A stretch of 20,897 bases of DNA from Candidatus Aminicenantes bacterium UBA4085 (GTDB lineage Bacteria; Acidobacteriota; Aminicenantia; Aminicenantales; UBA4085): assembly GCA_002383325.1 (NCBI GenBank), contig DFYJ01000072.1, positions 13,816-34,712 of the forward strand, read 5' to 3'. The position numbers and the translations under genes are program-made. The notes below the pieces were generated by a model. The model was not told the DNA's origin and searched no databases. It was given only the letters and a program-made list of their open reading frames with translations. The first letter of the stretch is position 1; every line of letters begins with the position of its first letter. Positions 1-7,698 of this stretch are shown piece by piece.

Positions 1-1144
1 CGGATACGGCTTGGACGGCCGCCTCATCCATCGTTCCGGCGGATGCGAAGGGGAGGCCCGCTTCGGCCAGGAGACGCAGTCCTTCCTCCGCGTTGGTTCC
101 GAGCATCCGGACGACGAGGGGCGGGCTGAGCCGAAAGTCGCGGCAGGCCCGGATGATGCCCCGGGCCACCAGGTCGCAGCGGACGATGCCGCCGAAGACA
201 TTGATCAGCACGGCCCGGACCCCGGGATCCGAAGCCACGATGCGGAAGCCCTCGCGGACGGCATCCTCGCCGACGCCGCCGCCGATGTCCAGGAAGTCGG
301 CCGGGCGTCCGCCGGCTCTCTGGATCATGTCGGCGGTGGCCATCGCCAAGCCCGCTCCGTTGACCAGGCAGCCGATGTCGCCGTCCATGCGGACATAGAT
401 CAAGCCGGCCGCTTCGGCCGCGGCTTCCCGCGAATCCTCATCGGCGGCGTCCCGCAAGGCGGCCAGATCCGCGTGGCGCGGCAGGGCTGAGTCGTCGAGA
501 ACGATCTTGGCGTCCAGAGCGACCCAGCCTCGAACGGTCCAAGCCAGGGGATTGATCTCGATCAGGCTTGCGTCACAGGCTCGAAACGTCTCTTCGATAC
601 TCTGCAGCAGGGCGGCGAAGCCATCGGCCGCCCGCCCCTCCAAGCCGCAGGCCCGAGCGATCGAAACGGCGGAGATGGGGGAGAGCCCCGCGTCGGCCGG
701 GATCGTCTCCCGCACCAAGGCACCCGGATCGGAGGAAGCCAAAGCTTCGATGTCAATCCCGCCCCGGCCGGAAGCCAGGACCGCCAACTGCCCCGACCGG
801 CGATCGACGGACATGGCGAGGTAGGCCTCACTGGTGACGGAAGCCGCTTCCTCGACAAGAAGGAGGCGGATGGGGAAGCCTTGGGGGCCGGTCTGAGCGG
901 TGACCAAGCGCGAGGAAAGCAGCTCGGAGGCGATGCGGGCGGCCTGATCGGGATTGTCGGCCTTGCGGATGCCGCCAGCCTTGCCGCGACCTCCGGCCAG
1001 GATCTGGGCTTTCAGGACGACCGGTCGGCCCAAACGGGAGGCCGCGTCGCGGGCTTCTTCGGGATTCGAAGCCAGAAAACCCCGCGGGACGGCGATGCCG
1101 CGGGAGGCTAGAATGGCCTTGGCCTGATGTTCGTGGATCTTCAT
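1..1144 (-). CDS. sucC: Succinyl-CoA synthetase (ADP-forming) beta subunit, 3' end cut by window edge
   Basis: Beta subunit of succinate-CoA ligase, which makes ATP or GTP from succinyl-CoA in the TCA cycle together with the alpha subunit SucD. Reading the minus strand from ATG at 1144 gives 381 codons before the edge, so only a few C-terminal residues are missing from a family of about 385-390. The start MKIHEHQAK is typical. The ATP-grasp glycine loop GGRGKAGG lies at residues 51-58, IEINPL at 195-200, IGCLVNGAGLAMAT at 257-270, FLDIGGG at 284-290 and INVFGGIVRCD at 314-324. The usual DGNIG of the ligase domain reads DGDIG here. It lies downstream of mdh on the same strand, 129 bp away, with a hairpin terminator and a dyad between them. 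sucD is expected beyond the edge but cannot be seen. The family call is secure. Confidence 0.95.
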   Translation of the reverse strand, partial: MKIHEHQAKAILASRGIAVPRGFLASNPEEARDAASRLGRPVVLKAQILAGGRGKAGGIRKADNPDQAARIASELLSSRLVTAQTGPQGFPIRLLLVEEAASVTSEAYLAMSVDRRSGQLAVLASGRGGIDIEALASSDPGALVRETIPADAGLSPISAVSIARACGLEGRAADGFAALLQSIEETFRACDASLIEINPLAWTVRGWVALDAKIVLDDSALPRHADLAALRDAADEDSREAAAEAAGLIYVRMDGDIGCLVNGAGLAMATADMIQRAGGRPADFLDIGGGVGEDAVREGFRIVASDPGVRAVLINVFGGIVRCDLVARGIIRACRDFRLSPPLVVRMLGTNAEEGLRLLAEAGLPFASAGTMDEAAVQAVS

Positions 1145-1179
1145 GCGTCCATCCGACCCAGTATTCTACATCGAATGAG

Positions 1180-1213
1180 CAGACACATACTCAATTAATT
1201 CGGTATGTGTCTG
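1180..1213. promoter_or_regulatory. Perfect 11-bp inverted repeat upstream of sucC, operator-like
   Basis: CAGACACATAC (1180-1190) is repeated in inverse as GTATGTGTCTG (1203-1213). The 12-nt spacer contains the palindrome AATTAATT, so the whole 34-bp block is nearly symmetric. It sits 36 bp upstream of the sucC start. A TAGAAT element (minus strand, 1163-1168) lies between it and the gene. The AT-rich centre and lack of a following T-run fit a protein-binding operator better than a terminator. The binding protein is unknown. Confidence 0.45.
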
Positions 1214-1219
1214 GAAATG

Positions 1220-1249
1220 AAAAGCCGGCGGGGAGCAAACCACGCCGGC
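1220..1249 (-). terminator. Rho-independent terminator after mdh
   Basis: Read on the minus strand, GCCGGCG (1249-1243) pairs with CGCCGGC (1230-1224) around a 12-nt loop and is followed at once by TTTT and further T-rich sequence. It lies 25-54 bp past the mdh stop codon. It should separate mdh from sucC, which would then need its own promoter. The U-tract is short, so termination may be partial. Confidence 0.65.
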
Positions 1250-1273
1250 GGGAAAGCCAAGTGAAAGAAAGGC

Positions 1274-2206
1274 TTAAAGCTTGGTCTCTTCGACTGTCTT
1301 CTTGACCGAAGCGATGGTCTTGGTCAGCTGGGCCTGCTCCGTCTCGGTCAGCTTGATCTCGTAGATCTTCTCCAAACCCTTGGCGCCGATGAGACAGGGG
1401 ACGCCGATGAACAGGCCATTGACGCCGTACTCGCCCTCGCACAGGGCGCAGGCGGGCAGGACCCGCTTCTTGTCCTTGAGGTAGCTCTCGGCCATGACGA
1501 TGGCGCTCCAGGCCGGGCTGAAGAAGGCCGAGCCTTTGCCGAAGAGCTTGACGATCTCGGTGCCGGCCTCGCGGGTGCGCAGGACGATCTTGTCGATCTG
1601 CTCCTGGCTGGCGATCTCGGCCAGAGGCACGCCGCCGACCGTGGTCAGGCGGGGCAGGGGGACCATGTCCGGGCCGTGGCCGCCGAGGACCGTGCCGGCC
1701 ACGTCGACGACCGACACGCCCAGCTCCATGGCGATGAAAGCCCGCCAGCGGGCCGTGTCCAGCGTCCCGGCCATGCCCAAAACCTGGCTCTTGGGAAAGC
1801 CCGTCATCTTGTAAAACGCGTAGACTATGGCGTCGAGGGGATTGGTGACGATCAGGCAGAAGGCCTTGGGAGCGTATTCCTTGACGCCCTTGGCCACCGT
1901 CTCGATGATCTGCAGGTTGACCGCCAGGAGATCCTCACGGGTCATGCCGGCCTGACGGGGCTTGCCGGCCGTGATGATGGCGACGTCCGCGCCGGAGATG
2001 TCCTTATAGTCCGAGGTGCCGGTGATGTTGGCATCGTAGTGGCCGTGGGGAGCCATCTCCATCAGGTCCAAAGCCTTGCCCTTGGCCGGGTTCTCGAGCT
2101 CGGGGATATCCAGAACGACGATGTCGCCCATCTCCTTCTGGGCCGCCAGCATGGCCAGGATCTGCCCGATCTGTCCGCCGCCGATCAACGCGATCTTCTT
2201 CCTCAT
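1274..2206 (-). CDS. mdh: Malate dehydrogenase, LDH-like type
   Basis: NAD-dependent oxidation of malate to oxaloacetate in the TCA cycle, in the cytoplasm. The protein has 310 residues, normal for the LDH-like MDH group. The dinucleotide-binding loop GGGQIG is at 9-14, and Asp33 at the end of the second strand favours NAD over NADP. The mobile loop carries Arg84 and Arg90 (KPRQAGMTR). TNP is at 121-123, Asp150 and Arg153 are in LDTAR, and the proton-shuttling His177 is in GGHG. The motif after His177 reads GPDMVP rather than the usual GD(T/S/E)MVP. The start is supported by AAGGAG at 2217-2222, 10 nt upstream. A good promoter lies at 2336-2364 and a terminator follows the gene. It is transcribed divergently from acnB. 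Confidence 0.95.
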   Translation of the reverse strand: MRKKIALIGGGQIGQILAMLAAQKEMGDIVVLDIPELENPAKGKALDLMEMAPHGHYDANITGTSDYKDISGADVAIITAGKPRQAGMTREDLLAVNLQIIETVAKGVKEYAPKAFCLIVTNPLDAIVYAFYKMTGFPKSQVLGMAGTLDTARWRAFIAMELGVSVVDVAGTVLGGHGPDMVPLPRLTTVGGVPLAEIASQEQIDKIVLRTREAGTEIVKLFGKGSAFFSPAWSAIVMAESYLKDKKRVLPACALCEGEYGVNGLFIGVPCLIGAKGLEKIYEIKLTETEQAQLTKTIASVKKTVEETKL

Positions 2207-2335
2207 GGATGCGGTACTCCTTTTTTTTTATGCGACCCGGCTCGGGTGCCCTCACTCGTGCCGTCGGCCGGAATGCGCGCTCGGGAACAAAAAGGCCGCC
2301 TCCAGGGTCCTGGGCGTCTTGGAGTCGGGACCGGT

Positions 2336-2364
2336 ATTCTATGGGAACCAGGGCCCGAAATCAA
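2336..2364 (-). promoter_or_regulatory. Sigma70-type promoter for mdh
   Basis: On the minus strand, TTGATT (2364-2359) and TAGAAT (2341-2336) are separated by exactly 17 bp. Transcription would start near 2328, leaving a leader of about 120 nt before the mdh ATG. The ten bases TAGAATACYG recur in front of sucC. Confidence 0.55.
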
Positions 2365-2392
2365 CCGTCCGAGGCGTCCGGCCGTCTTCGGC

Positions 2393-2421
2393 TTGACCTA
2401 TCCCCCCCCTCCTTCTATACA
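2393..2421 (+). promoter_or_regulatory. Candidate promoter for acnB and the SDR gene
   Basis: TTGACC (2393-2398), 17 bp, then TATACA (2416-2421). The -35 box matches consensus at five of six positions and the -10 box at four. The start point would be near 2428, giving a leader of about 40 nt that ends in the strong Shine-Dalgarno AAGGAGA at 2457-2463. It lies back to back with the mdh promoter. Confidence 0.5.
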
Positions 2422-2468
2422 CTAGGTGCCCCGCGACGACCGCGGCAACCCGCGCCAAGGAGACGACC

Positions 2469-5012
2469 ATGCTGGAGAGTTATTCCAAGATGGAGACCGA
2501 GCGTCTGGCCCTCGGTATTCCGCCCCGGCCCTTAAGCCCCGAAGACACCGCCGAAGTCTGCCGGCTCCTGGAAGCCCCCCCGGCCGGCCAGGAAAATCGC
2601 CTGGTTGCGCTTCTTCGCGATCGGGTCTCGCCCGGCGTCGATCCGGCGGCCAAGGTCAAGGCCGAGTGGCTGGCCCGCGTGGCCGGAAACGAACTCTGGT
2701 CGCCGGCCGTCAACCGGGCCGAGGCGGTCTTCATGCTGGGGACGATGCTGGGAGGGTACAACGTCGGTCCGCTGGTGGCTCTCCTGGAGGATCCCGACCT
2801 GTCCGCCTCGGCCGCATCCGCCCTCAAGTCGACCATACTAGTCTACGGGGCGTTCGATGAGGTCCGACGGTTGGCCGGCAAAAACGCCGCCGCCCGCTCC
2901 GTCTTGGAGGCCTGGGCGGCGGGGGAGTGGTTCCTGTCCCGGCCGGAGCTTCCGGCCGCGCTGACCCTGAAGGTCTTTAAAGTCGACGGCGAGATCAATA
3001 CGGACGACTTCTCGCCGGCCAAGCACGCCGCCACCCGCCCCGACATCCCCCTGCATGCCCAGGCCATGGGCCTGACCCGCTTCCCGGGCGGCCTGGAGAC
3101 GATCGCCCGCTTCCGGGCCGAGGGCCATCGTGTCGTTTTCGTCGGCGACGTCGTGGGGACCGGCTCCTCACGCAAATCCGCCTGCAACTCGGTCATGTGG
3201 CATATCGGAGAGGACGTTCCCTTCGTACCCAACAAGCGCCGGGGCGGGGTTGTTCTGGGCGGCCTGATCGCCCCCATCTTCTTCAACACCACCGAGGACT
3301 CGGGCGGGCTGCCGATCGAGAAGGTGGATGTGACGGGGCTCAAGACGGGGGATCTCGTAATCATCGAGACCAAGGCCGGCGTCCTGCGCTCGGCGGACGG
3401 CCGAGAGCTGTCCCGACTGGATTTCAAACCGGCCACCATCCGTGATGAATACCGCGCGGGCGGACGGCTGAATCTGATCATCGGCCGGGCCCTGACCCAG
3501 AAAGCCAGAGCCGCTCTGGGCCTTCCGGCGGCCGATTTCTTCGCTCCCGTGGACAATCCCAAGCCCAAGCAGGGCCAGGGCTACTCCCAAGCCCAGAAGA
3601 TCGTCGGCCTGGCCTGCGGCGCGGACGGCATCCTGCCCGGCACCGCCTGCGAACCGCGCATGACCACGGTCGGCTCCCAGGACACCACCGGGCCCATGAC
3701 CGCCGACGAGCTCAAAGAGCTGGCCTGCCTGGAGTTCCAGGCCGGCCTGTTCATGCAATCCTTCTGCCACACCGCCGCCTATCCCAAGACCGCGGACGTC
3801 AAGATGCACAAATCCTTGCCGGCTTTCGTCACGGCCCGCAAGGGCGTGGCTCTCAAGCCGGGCGACGGCGTCATCCACTCCTGGCTCAACCGGCTTCTCC
3901 TGCCCGACACCATGGGCACGGGGGGGGACTCCCACACCCGTTTCCCGATCGGCCTGAGCTTCCCGGCCGGATCCGGGCTGGTCGCCTTCGCCGGCGCGCT
4001 GGGCTTCATGCCGCTTGACATGCCCGAATCCGTGCTGGTCCGGTTCAAGGGGAGCCTGCGGCCGGGATTGACCCTGCGCGATGCGGTCAACGCCATCCCC
4101 TATGTCGCCATCCAGAAGGGGCTTTTGACCGTAGCCAAGAAGGGCAAGAAAAACATCTTCAACGGCCGCATTCTGGAGATGGAGGGTCTATCCGGCCTGA
4201 CCGTGGAACAGGCCTACGAGCTGACTGATGCTTCGGCCGAGCGCTCGGCGGCCGGCAGCGCCATCGCCCTCGGTCCCGAGACCGTGGCCGCCTACCTGCG
4301 CAGCAACATTGCCCTGATGGAGAAGATGATAGCTTCGGGCTACCAGGATGCGGAAACCCTCGGGCGGCGCATTGGAGCGGCTCGGGCCTGGCTGGCCAAG
4401 CCGGAGCTCCTGCGAGCCGACGCGGGAGCGGAATACGCCGCGGTCCTGGATGTGGACTTGGACGAGATCCGTGAGCCCATCCTGGCCTGCCCCAATGATC
4501 CGGACGGCGTCAAGCTGCTGTCCGAGGTGGCGGGGGATAGAATCGACGAGGTCTTCATAGGATCTTGCATGGTCAACATCGGCCACTTCCGGGCGGCCGG
4601 CAGGATCTGGGAAAAGGCCGCCTATCCCAAGACGCGGATCTGGATCACCCCGCCGACCAAGATGGACGAGATCCAGCTCCGCCGGGAGGGATTCTACTCC
4701 GTTCTTTCCCAGATCGGGGCCCGGACGGAGATTCCCGGATGCTCGCTGTGCATGGGCAATCAAGCCAGGGTCCAGCCGGGCGCCAACATCATGTCCACAT
4801 CGACCCGGAACTTCGACGACCGGATGGGCGACGGGGCCCGAGTCTACTTGGGATCGGCCGAGCTGGCGGCGGTGACCGCGCTGGCGGGAAAGCTGCCGAC
4901 TCCGGAGGAGTATCTCAAGATCATGAATGAGAAAGTCATCCCGTTTAGCAAGGAGATATATCGTTATCATCAATTTGATGAAACGAAGGACTTCTCCTTG
5001 AGTTATAGTTAA
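2469..5012 (+). CDS. acnB: Aconitate hydratase B (bifunctional aconitase / 2-methylisocitrate dehydratase type)
   Basis: Isomerises citrate to isocitrate through cis-aconitate using a [4Fe-4S] cluster. AcnB enzymes can also act on 2-methylisocitrate. At 847 residues it matches AcnB (about 860) and not AcnA. The AcnB order is visible: an N-terminal HEAT-like helical domain (about 1-160, with GIPPRPL and MLGGYNVGPL), then the swivel domain (FKVDGEINTDDFSPA, GDVVGTGSSRKSA), then the catalytic domains (GSQDTTGPMT, SFCHTAAYPK, GTGGDSHTRFPIG). The three cluster cysteines are Cys700 (FIGSCMVN) and Cys758 and Cys761 (IPGCSLCMGN). The ATG has AAGGAGA 5 nt upstream. The SDR gene begins 4 nt after the stop, so the two are probably co-transcribed. 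Confidence 0.97.
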   Translation: MLESYSKMETERLALGIPPRPLSPEDTAEVCRLLEAPPAGQENRLVALLRDRVSPGVDPAAKVKAEWLARVAGNELWSPAVNRAEAVFMLGTMLGGYNVGPLVALLEDPDLSASAASALKSTILVYGAFDEVRRLAGKNAAARSVLEAWAAGEWFLSRPELPAALTLKVFKVDGEINTDDFSPAKHAATRPDIPLHAQAMGLTRFPGGLETIARFRAEGHRVVFVGDVVGTGSSRKSACNSVMWHIGEDVPFVPNKRRGGVVLGGLIAPIFFNTTEDSGGLPIEKVDVTGLKTGDLVIIETKAGVLRSADGRELSRLDFKPATIRDEYRAGGRLNLIIGRALTQKARAALGLPAADFFAPVDNPKPKQGQGYSQAQKIVGLACGADGILPGTACEPRMTTVGSQDTTGPMTADELKELACLEFQAGLFMQSFCHTAAYPKTADVKMHKSLPAFVTARKGVALKPGDGVIHSWLNRLLLPDTMGTGGDSHTRFPIGLSFPAGSGLVAFAGALGFMPLDMPESVLVRFKGSLRPGLTLRDAVNAIPYVAIQKGLLTVAKKGKKNIFNGRILEMEGLSGLTVEQAYELTDASAERSAAGSAIALGPETVAAYLRSNIALMEKMIASGYQDAETLGRRIGAARAWLAKPELLRADAGAEYAAVLDVDLDEIREPILACPNDPDGVKLLSEVAGDRIDEVFIGSCMVNIGHFRAAGRIWEKAAYPKTRIWITPPTKMDEIQLRREGFYSVLSQIGARTEIPGCSLCMGNQARVQPGANIMSTSTRNFDDRMGDGARVYLGSAELAAVTALAGKLPTPEEYLKIMNEKVIPFSKEIYRYHQFDETKDFSLSYS

Positions 5013-5015
5013 CTG

Positions 5016-5777
5016 ATGATCGATTTGAAGGACCGGAAAACCCTCATCACCGGCGGCTCGCGGGGCATCGGTCGGGCGGCGGCCATCCTCTTCGCCGAAG
5101 CGGGAAGCAATGTCGCCATCACTTTCCAGAACCGCGAGGACGCGGCCCGGGAGGTCCAAGCCGAGGTAGAGAAGCGCGGCCGCGAGTGCCTCACCTATCG
5201 TATCGAGTTGACCGGCCGGGAGCAGGCTCAGGCCTTGGCGGCCGACCTCGCAGCCCGTTGGGGCGGCCTCGACGTCCTGGTCAACAATGCCGGCATCTGG
5301 ACCGGCCTGGAGATGGGGGAGGGGGACGTCGAATCTTGGCGCGAGACCATGGCCATCGACCTGGACGCCGTCTTCTACCTTGTTGATGCAGTCCTCCCCC
5401 TGCTCAAGTCCAGGCCCCGGGCGGCGATCGTCAATGTCGGTTCCACGGCCGGCATTCGGGGGGAAGCCCACCACTCCCATTATGCGGCCGCCAAGGGGGC
5501 CATCAACGCTCTGACCAAGTCCTGGGCCGTCGAGCTGGCCTGCTGGAACATCAACGTCAATTGCGTCGCTCCCGGCTGGGTCGATACGGACATGTGCACC
5601 GGAGTGTTCGCCGACCCGGTCTATCGGGAGAGCGTCCGGCAGTCGATACCGCTCAAACGGATCCCCCCTCCGGAGGACATCGCCGGGCCGATCCTGTTCA
5701 TGGCCTCGGATCTGGCCCGCCATATTACCGGGGCGGTTTTGAGTGTGAACGGCGGAGGCGTATTGTGCGGGGCCTGA
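5016..5777 (+). CDS. FabG-like short-chain dehydrogenase/reductase, substrate unknown
   Basis: Classical SDR of 253 residues with a Rossmann fold, expected to be a cytoplasmic NAD(P)(H)-dependent oxidoreductase. TGGSRGIG (12-19) is the cofactor loop and NNAG is at 90-93. Ser143, Tyr156 and Lys160 form the catalytic set (GSTAG, YAAAK), and the C-terminal half has the usual NCVAPGWVDTDM and VNGGG. The position normally held by the fourth catalytic residue, Asn (as in VNLxGVF), reads Asp115 in IDLDAVF. The start is 4 nt after the acnB stop with no clear Shine-Dalgarno, suggesting translational coupling. The sequence resembles 3-oxoacyl-ACP reductases, but nothing beside it belongs to fatty-acid synthesis, so fabG is not assigned. 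Other SDR substrates such as sugars or hydroxy acids are equally possible. Confidence 0.9.
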   Translation: MIDLKDRKTLITGGSRGIGRAAAILFAEAGSNVAITFQNREDAAREVQAEVEKRGRECLTYRIELTGREQAQALAADLAARWGGLDVLVNNAGIWTGLEMGEGDVESWRETMAIDLDAVFYLVDAVLPLLKSRPRAAIVNVGSTAGIRGEAHHSHYAAAKGAINALTKSWAVELACWNINVNCVAPGWVDTDMCTGVFADPVYRESVRQSIPLKRIPPPEDIAGPILFMASDLARHITGAVLSVNGGGVLCGA

Positions 5778-5788
5778 GAATATTGTTC

Positions 5789-5816
5789 TTGACACGGATT
5801 TCGGGGCTATGGTAAT
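5789..5816 (+). promoter_or_regulatory. Candidate promoter for the M23 peptidase gene
   Basis: A perfect TTGACA (5789-5794) is followed after 16 bp by GGTAAT (5811-5816), a weak -10 with four of six matches. It lies in the 63-bp gap between the SDR stop and the peptidase start, so the peptidase may be transcribed separately from acnB-SDR. Confidence 0.35.
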
Positions 5817-5840
5817 CAGCTAGGCGTATGACGTGACAAA

Positions 5841-6734
5841 ATGGGTAAGAAGCACTTATCCCTGATCATTGTTCCCCACACCAAATCGGGCTATCGGACC
5901 ATCTCTTTCTCGAAGCGGGTGATCAAGTCCGTCAAAATCGGCCTGATCACCCTGCTCGTCATGGTTCTCGGCGTCACCGCGGACTACGTCCGGATCCGGG
6001 TCAAAGGCAATCGTTACAAGGACTTGGCCGCCGAGAATGCGGAGCAGAAGGCAGCCTTGGTCCAGTACGAGTCCACGCTGGGGGACTTGGAGAAGAGGGT
6101 CAAGGCCTTCGACGACTACGTCAAGAAGCTCAACCTCATGGCCGGGATCAAATCCCCGGATGTGCTCAGGGAAGTCGGCATCGGCCCGGTCGAGATGCCC
6201 GACGGTGAGCAGACCCTGCCTTCCCAGCTGCCCCAGGTAGGTCCCGGCAGCCTGAAGGGCCTCCAGCAGAAGACCGAAGATATTCAAAAGAATCTGGATA
6301 CGCTGGTGGGCTTCTACCAGGGCCAGGAGAATCGCCTGGCGTCCACCCCGACCATCTATCCCACTGTCGGCCTGCAAACCTCGTCCTTTGGCTGGCGGTC
6401 CGATCCGTTCACCCGCCGGCAGGCCTTCCACTACGGCCTCGACATTGCTGCCGCCCATGGCAACCCTGTCGTCTCCACGGCCGACGGGGTGGTCATCGTG
6501 GTCAATACCGACAAGCTTCTGGGCCGCTACGTCCAGGTCAACCACGGACTTGGCATCACGACCGTCTATGGGCATATGAGCGCCTTCAAGTGCCGGGTCG
6601 GCCAGCGGGTCAAGCGGGGTGACGTCCTGGGCGATGTCGGCCAGACCGGCAAAGCCCTGGGGCCCCACGTCCATTACGAAGTCCGGGTCAACGGGACGGC
6701 GGTCAACCCCTACTATTACCTTCTGGAAGAGTAG
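5841..6734 (+). CDS. Membrane-anchored M23 (LytM-like) metallopeptidase
   Basis: Putative zinc endopeptidase, or regulator, acting on peptidoglycan cross-links outside the cytoplasmic membrane. The 297-residue protein has a short basic cytoplasmic tail (1-30), one membrane helix (about 32-48), a coiled coil (about 56-98), a linker, and a C-terminal M23 domain from about residue 180. The zinc set looks intact: His197 and Asp201 in HYGLDIA, and His276 and His278 in HVHYEV. It may therefore be a true hydrolase, unlike degenerate EnvC/NlpD-type activators. The N-terminal pattern with VPH before the helix is common in acidobacterial M23 proteins (from memory). The ATG has only a poor Shine-Dalgarno, but no better in-frame start is seen. 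It converges on fmt with a 22-bp gap. Confidence 0.9.
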   Translation: MGKKHLSLIIVPHTKSGYRTISFSKRVIKSVKIGLITLLVMVLGVTADYVRIRVKGNRYKDLAAENAEQKAALVQYESTLGDLEKRVKAFDDYVKKLNLMAGIKSPDVLREVGIGPVEMPDGEQTLPSQLPQVGPGSLKGLQQKTEDIQKNLDTLVGFYQGQENRLASTPTIYPTVGLQTSSFGWRSDPFTRRQAFHYGLDIAAAHGNPVVSTADGVVIVVNTDKLLGRYVQVNHGLGITTVYGHMSAFKCRVGQRVKRGDVLGDVGQTGKALGPHVHYEVRVNGTAVNPYYYLLEE

Positions 6735-6756
6735 ACCTCTTCCGCTTCTTTCCGTC

Positions 6757-7698
6757 TCAAGCGCCTAGGCGCAAGCCTGCCCGGATCCGGCCTCCCGCCA
6801 GCCAGGCCGCTGCATCCATGGCCTTGCGGCCTTCCGGTTGCAGCCGGACGATCGAATAGGTCTCTTCTCCGCAGGCGATGAGGATTCCGTCCCTGCCCGT
6901 CGAGAGGACTGTTCCGGGTTCGGCCGTCGTAGCCGATGGTCCGAGTGAAGGGGTCGGCCGCCCGGTCAAAACAATGATCCTCTCGGTCTCGAGAAAGGTG
7001 AAGGCCGAGGGCCAGGGCGTCATGGACCGGACATGGCGATCGACAGCCGAAGGGCTGGCGCCCCAGTCGATCCGCCCATCTTCCTTCTTGAGCTTGGGAG
7101 CCAGGGTGGCCGCTTCGTGCGCCTGGGGACGGGGGGTGATCCGGTCCAGGCGGGCCAGGGTGTCGACCAGAAGCCCGGCCCCGAGAACGGCCAACCGACG
7201 CTCGAGCGATCCGGTGGTGTCCAGGGGGCTTATAGGCTCTTCAGCCGAGGCGAAGATGTCGCCCTCGTCCATTTTTTCGTTGAGTCGGAAGATGGTCACT
7301 CCGGTCAGGGCTTCGCCCCGCCGGATGGCCCAAGAGACGGGAGATGCCCCGCGATAGGCCGGGAGAAGCGAGAAGTGGAGGTTCAGCGACCGGCGGGGTG
7401 GAAGGTCGATGACCGGGCCCGGCATGATCTGGCCGTAGGCCACTACGATATGGATCTCCGGCCGGGCGGCCCGCAGGCGATCGACGGCCCCGGGATCCTT
7501 GCGGATGCGTTCCGGTTCATAGGTCGGCAGGCCGTGACCGAGGGCATAGGTCTTGACCGGGCAGGGGGTCGGCACCCGGCCGCGCCCGGCGGGACGATCG
7601 GGCTGGGTCACGACCAACGGGATCTCATGCCCGGCCCCGAGCAAGGCTTCCAGGGCGGGCAGGGCCGCTTCCGGGCTCCCGAAGAAGACGATGCGCAT
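6757..7698 (-). CDS. fmt: Methionyl-tRNA formyltransferase
   Basis: Formylates the initiator Met-tRNA with 10-formyl-THF, in the cytoplasm. The protein has 313 residues, normal length. The catalytic set is complete: Asn106, His108 and the SLLP loop in NLHFSLLPAYRGASP (106-120), plus Asp144 in MDEGDI. These correspond to Asn108, His110 and Asp146 of the E. coli enzyme. TQPDRPAGRGR (31-41) and the C-terminal TPWPSAF are also typical. The reading frame stays open upstream, but the start at 7698 is chosen because MRIVFFGSPE is the family N-terminus and because its ATG overlaps the def stop by one base (TGATG). That overlap indicates coupled translation from def. Confidence 0.96.
   Translation of the reverse strand: MRIVFFGSPEAALPALEALLGAGHEIPLVVTQPDRPAGRGRVPTPCPVKTYALGHGLPTYEPERIRKDPGAVDRLRAARPEIHIVVAYGQIMPGPVIDLPPRRSLNLHFSLLPAYRGASPVSWAIRRGEALTGVTIFRLNEKMDEGDIFASAEEPISPLDTTGSLERRLAVLGAGLLVDTLARLDRITPRPQAHEAATLAPKLKKEDGRIDWGASPSAVDRHVRSMTPWPSAFTFLETERIIVLTGRPTPSLGPSATTAEPGTVLSTGRDGILIACGEETYSIVRLQPEGRKAMDAAAWLAGGRIRAGLRLGA

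Noticed and set aside
1676..2425. A 249-residue plus-strand open frame opposite mdh
   Set aside because: It is the complement of a well-supported enzyme gene and of its promoter region, with no Shine-Dalgarno and no recognisable domain.
4188..5795. A 535-residue open frame on the minus strand opposite acnB and the SDR gene
   Set aside because: It lies opposite two clear genes with complete active sites. Its composition (Asp, Gly, Arg and His rich, no motifs) is that of a shadow frame in GC-rich DNA.
6761..6772. Palindrome GCGCCTAGGCGC at the convergent ends of the M23 and fmt genes, as a possible shared terminator
   Set aside because: It lies within the last fmt codons, has no usable loop and no T-run on either strand.
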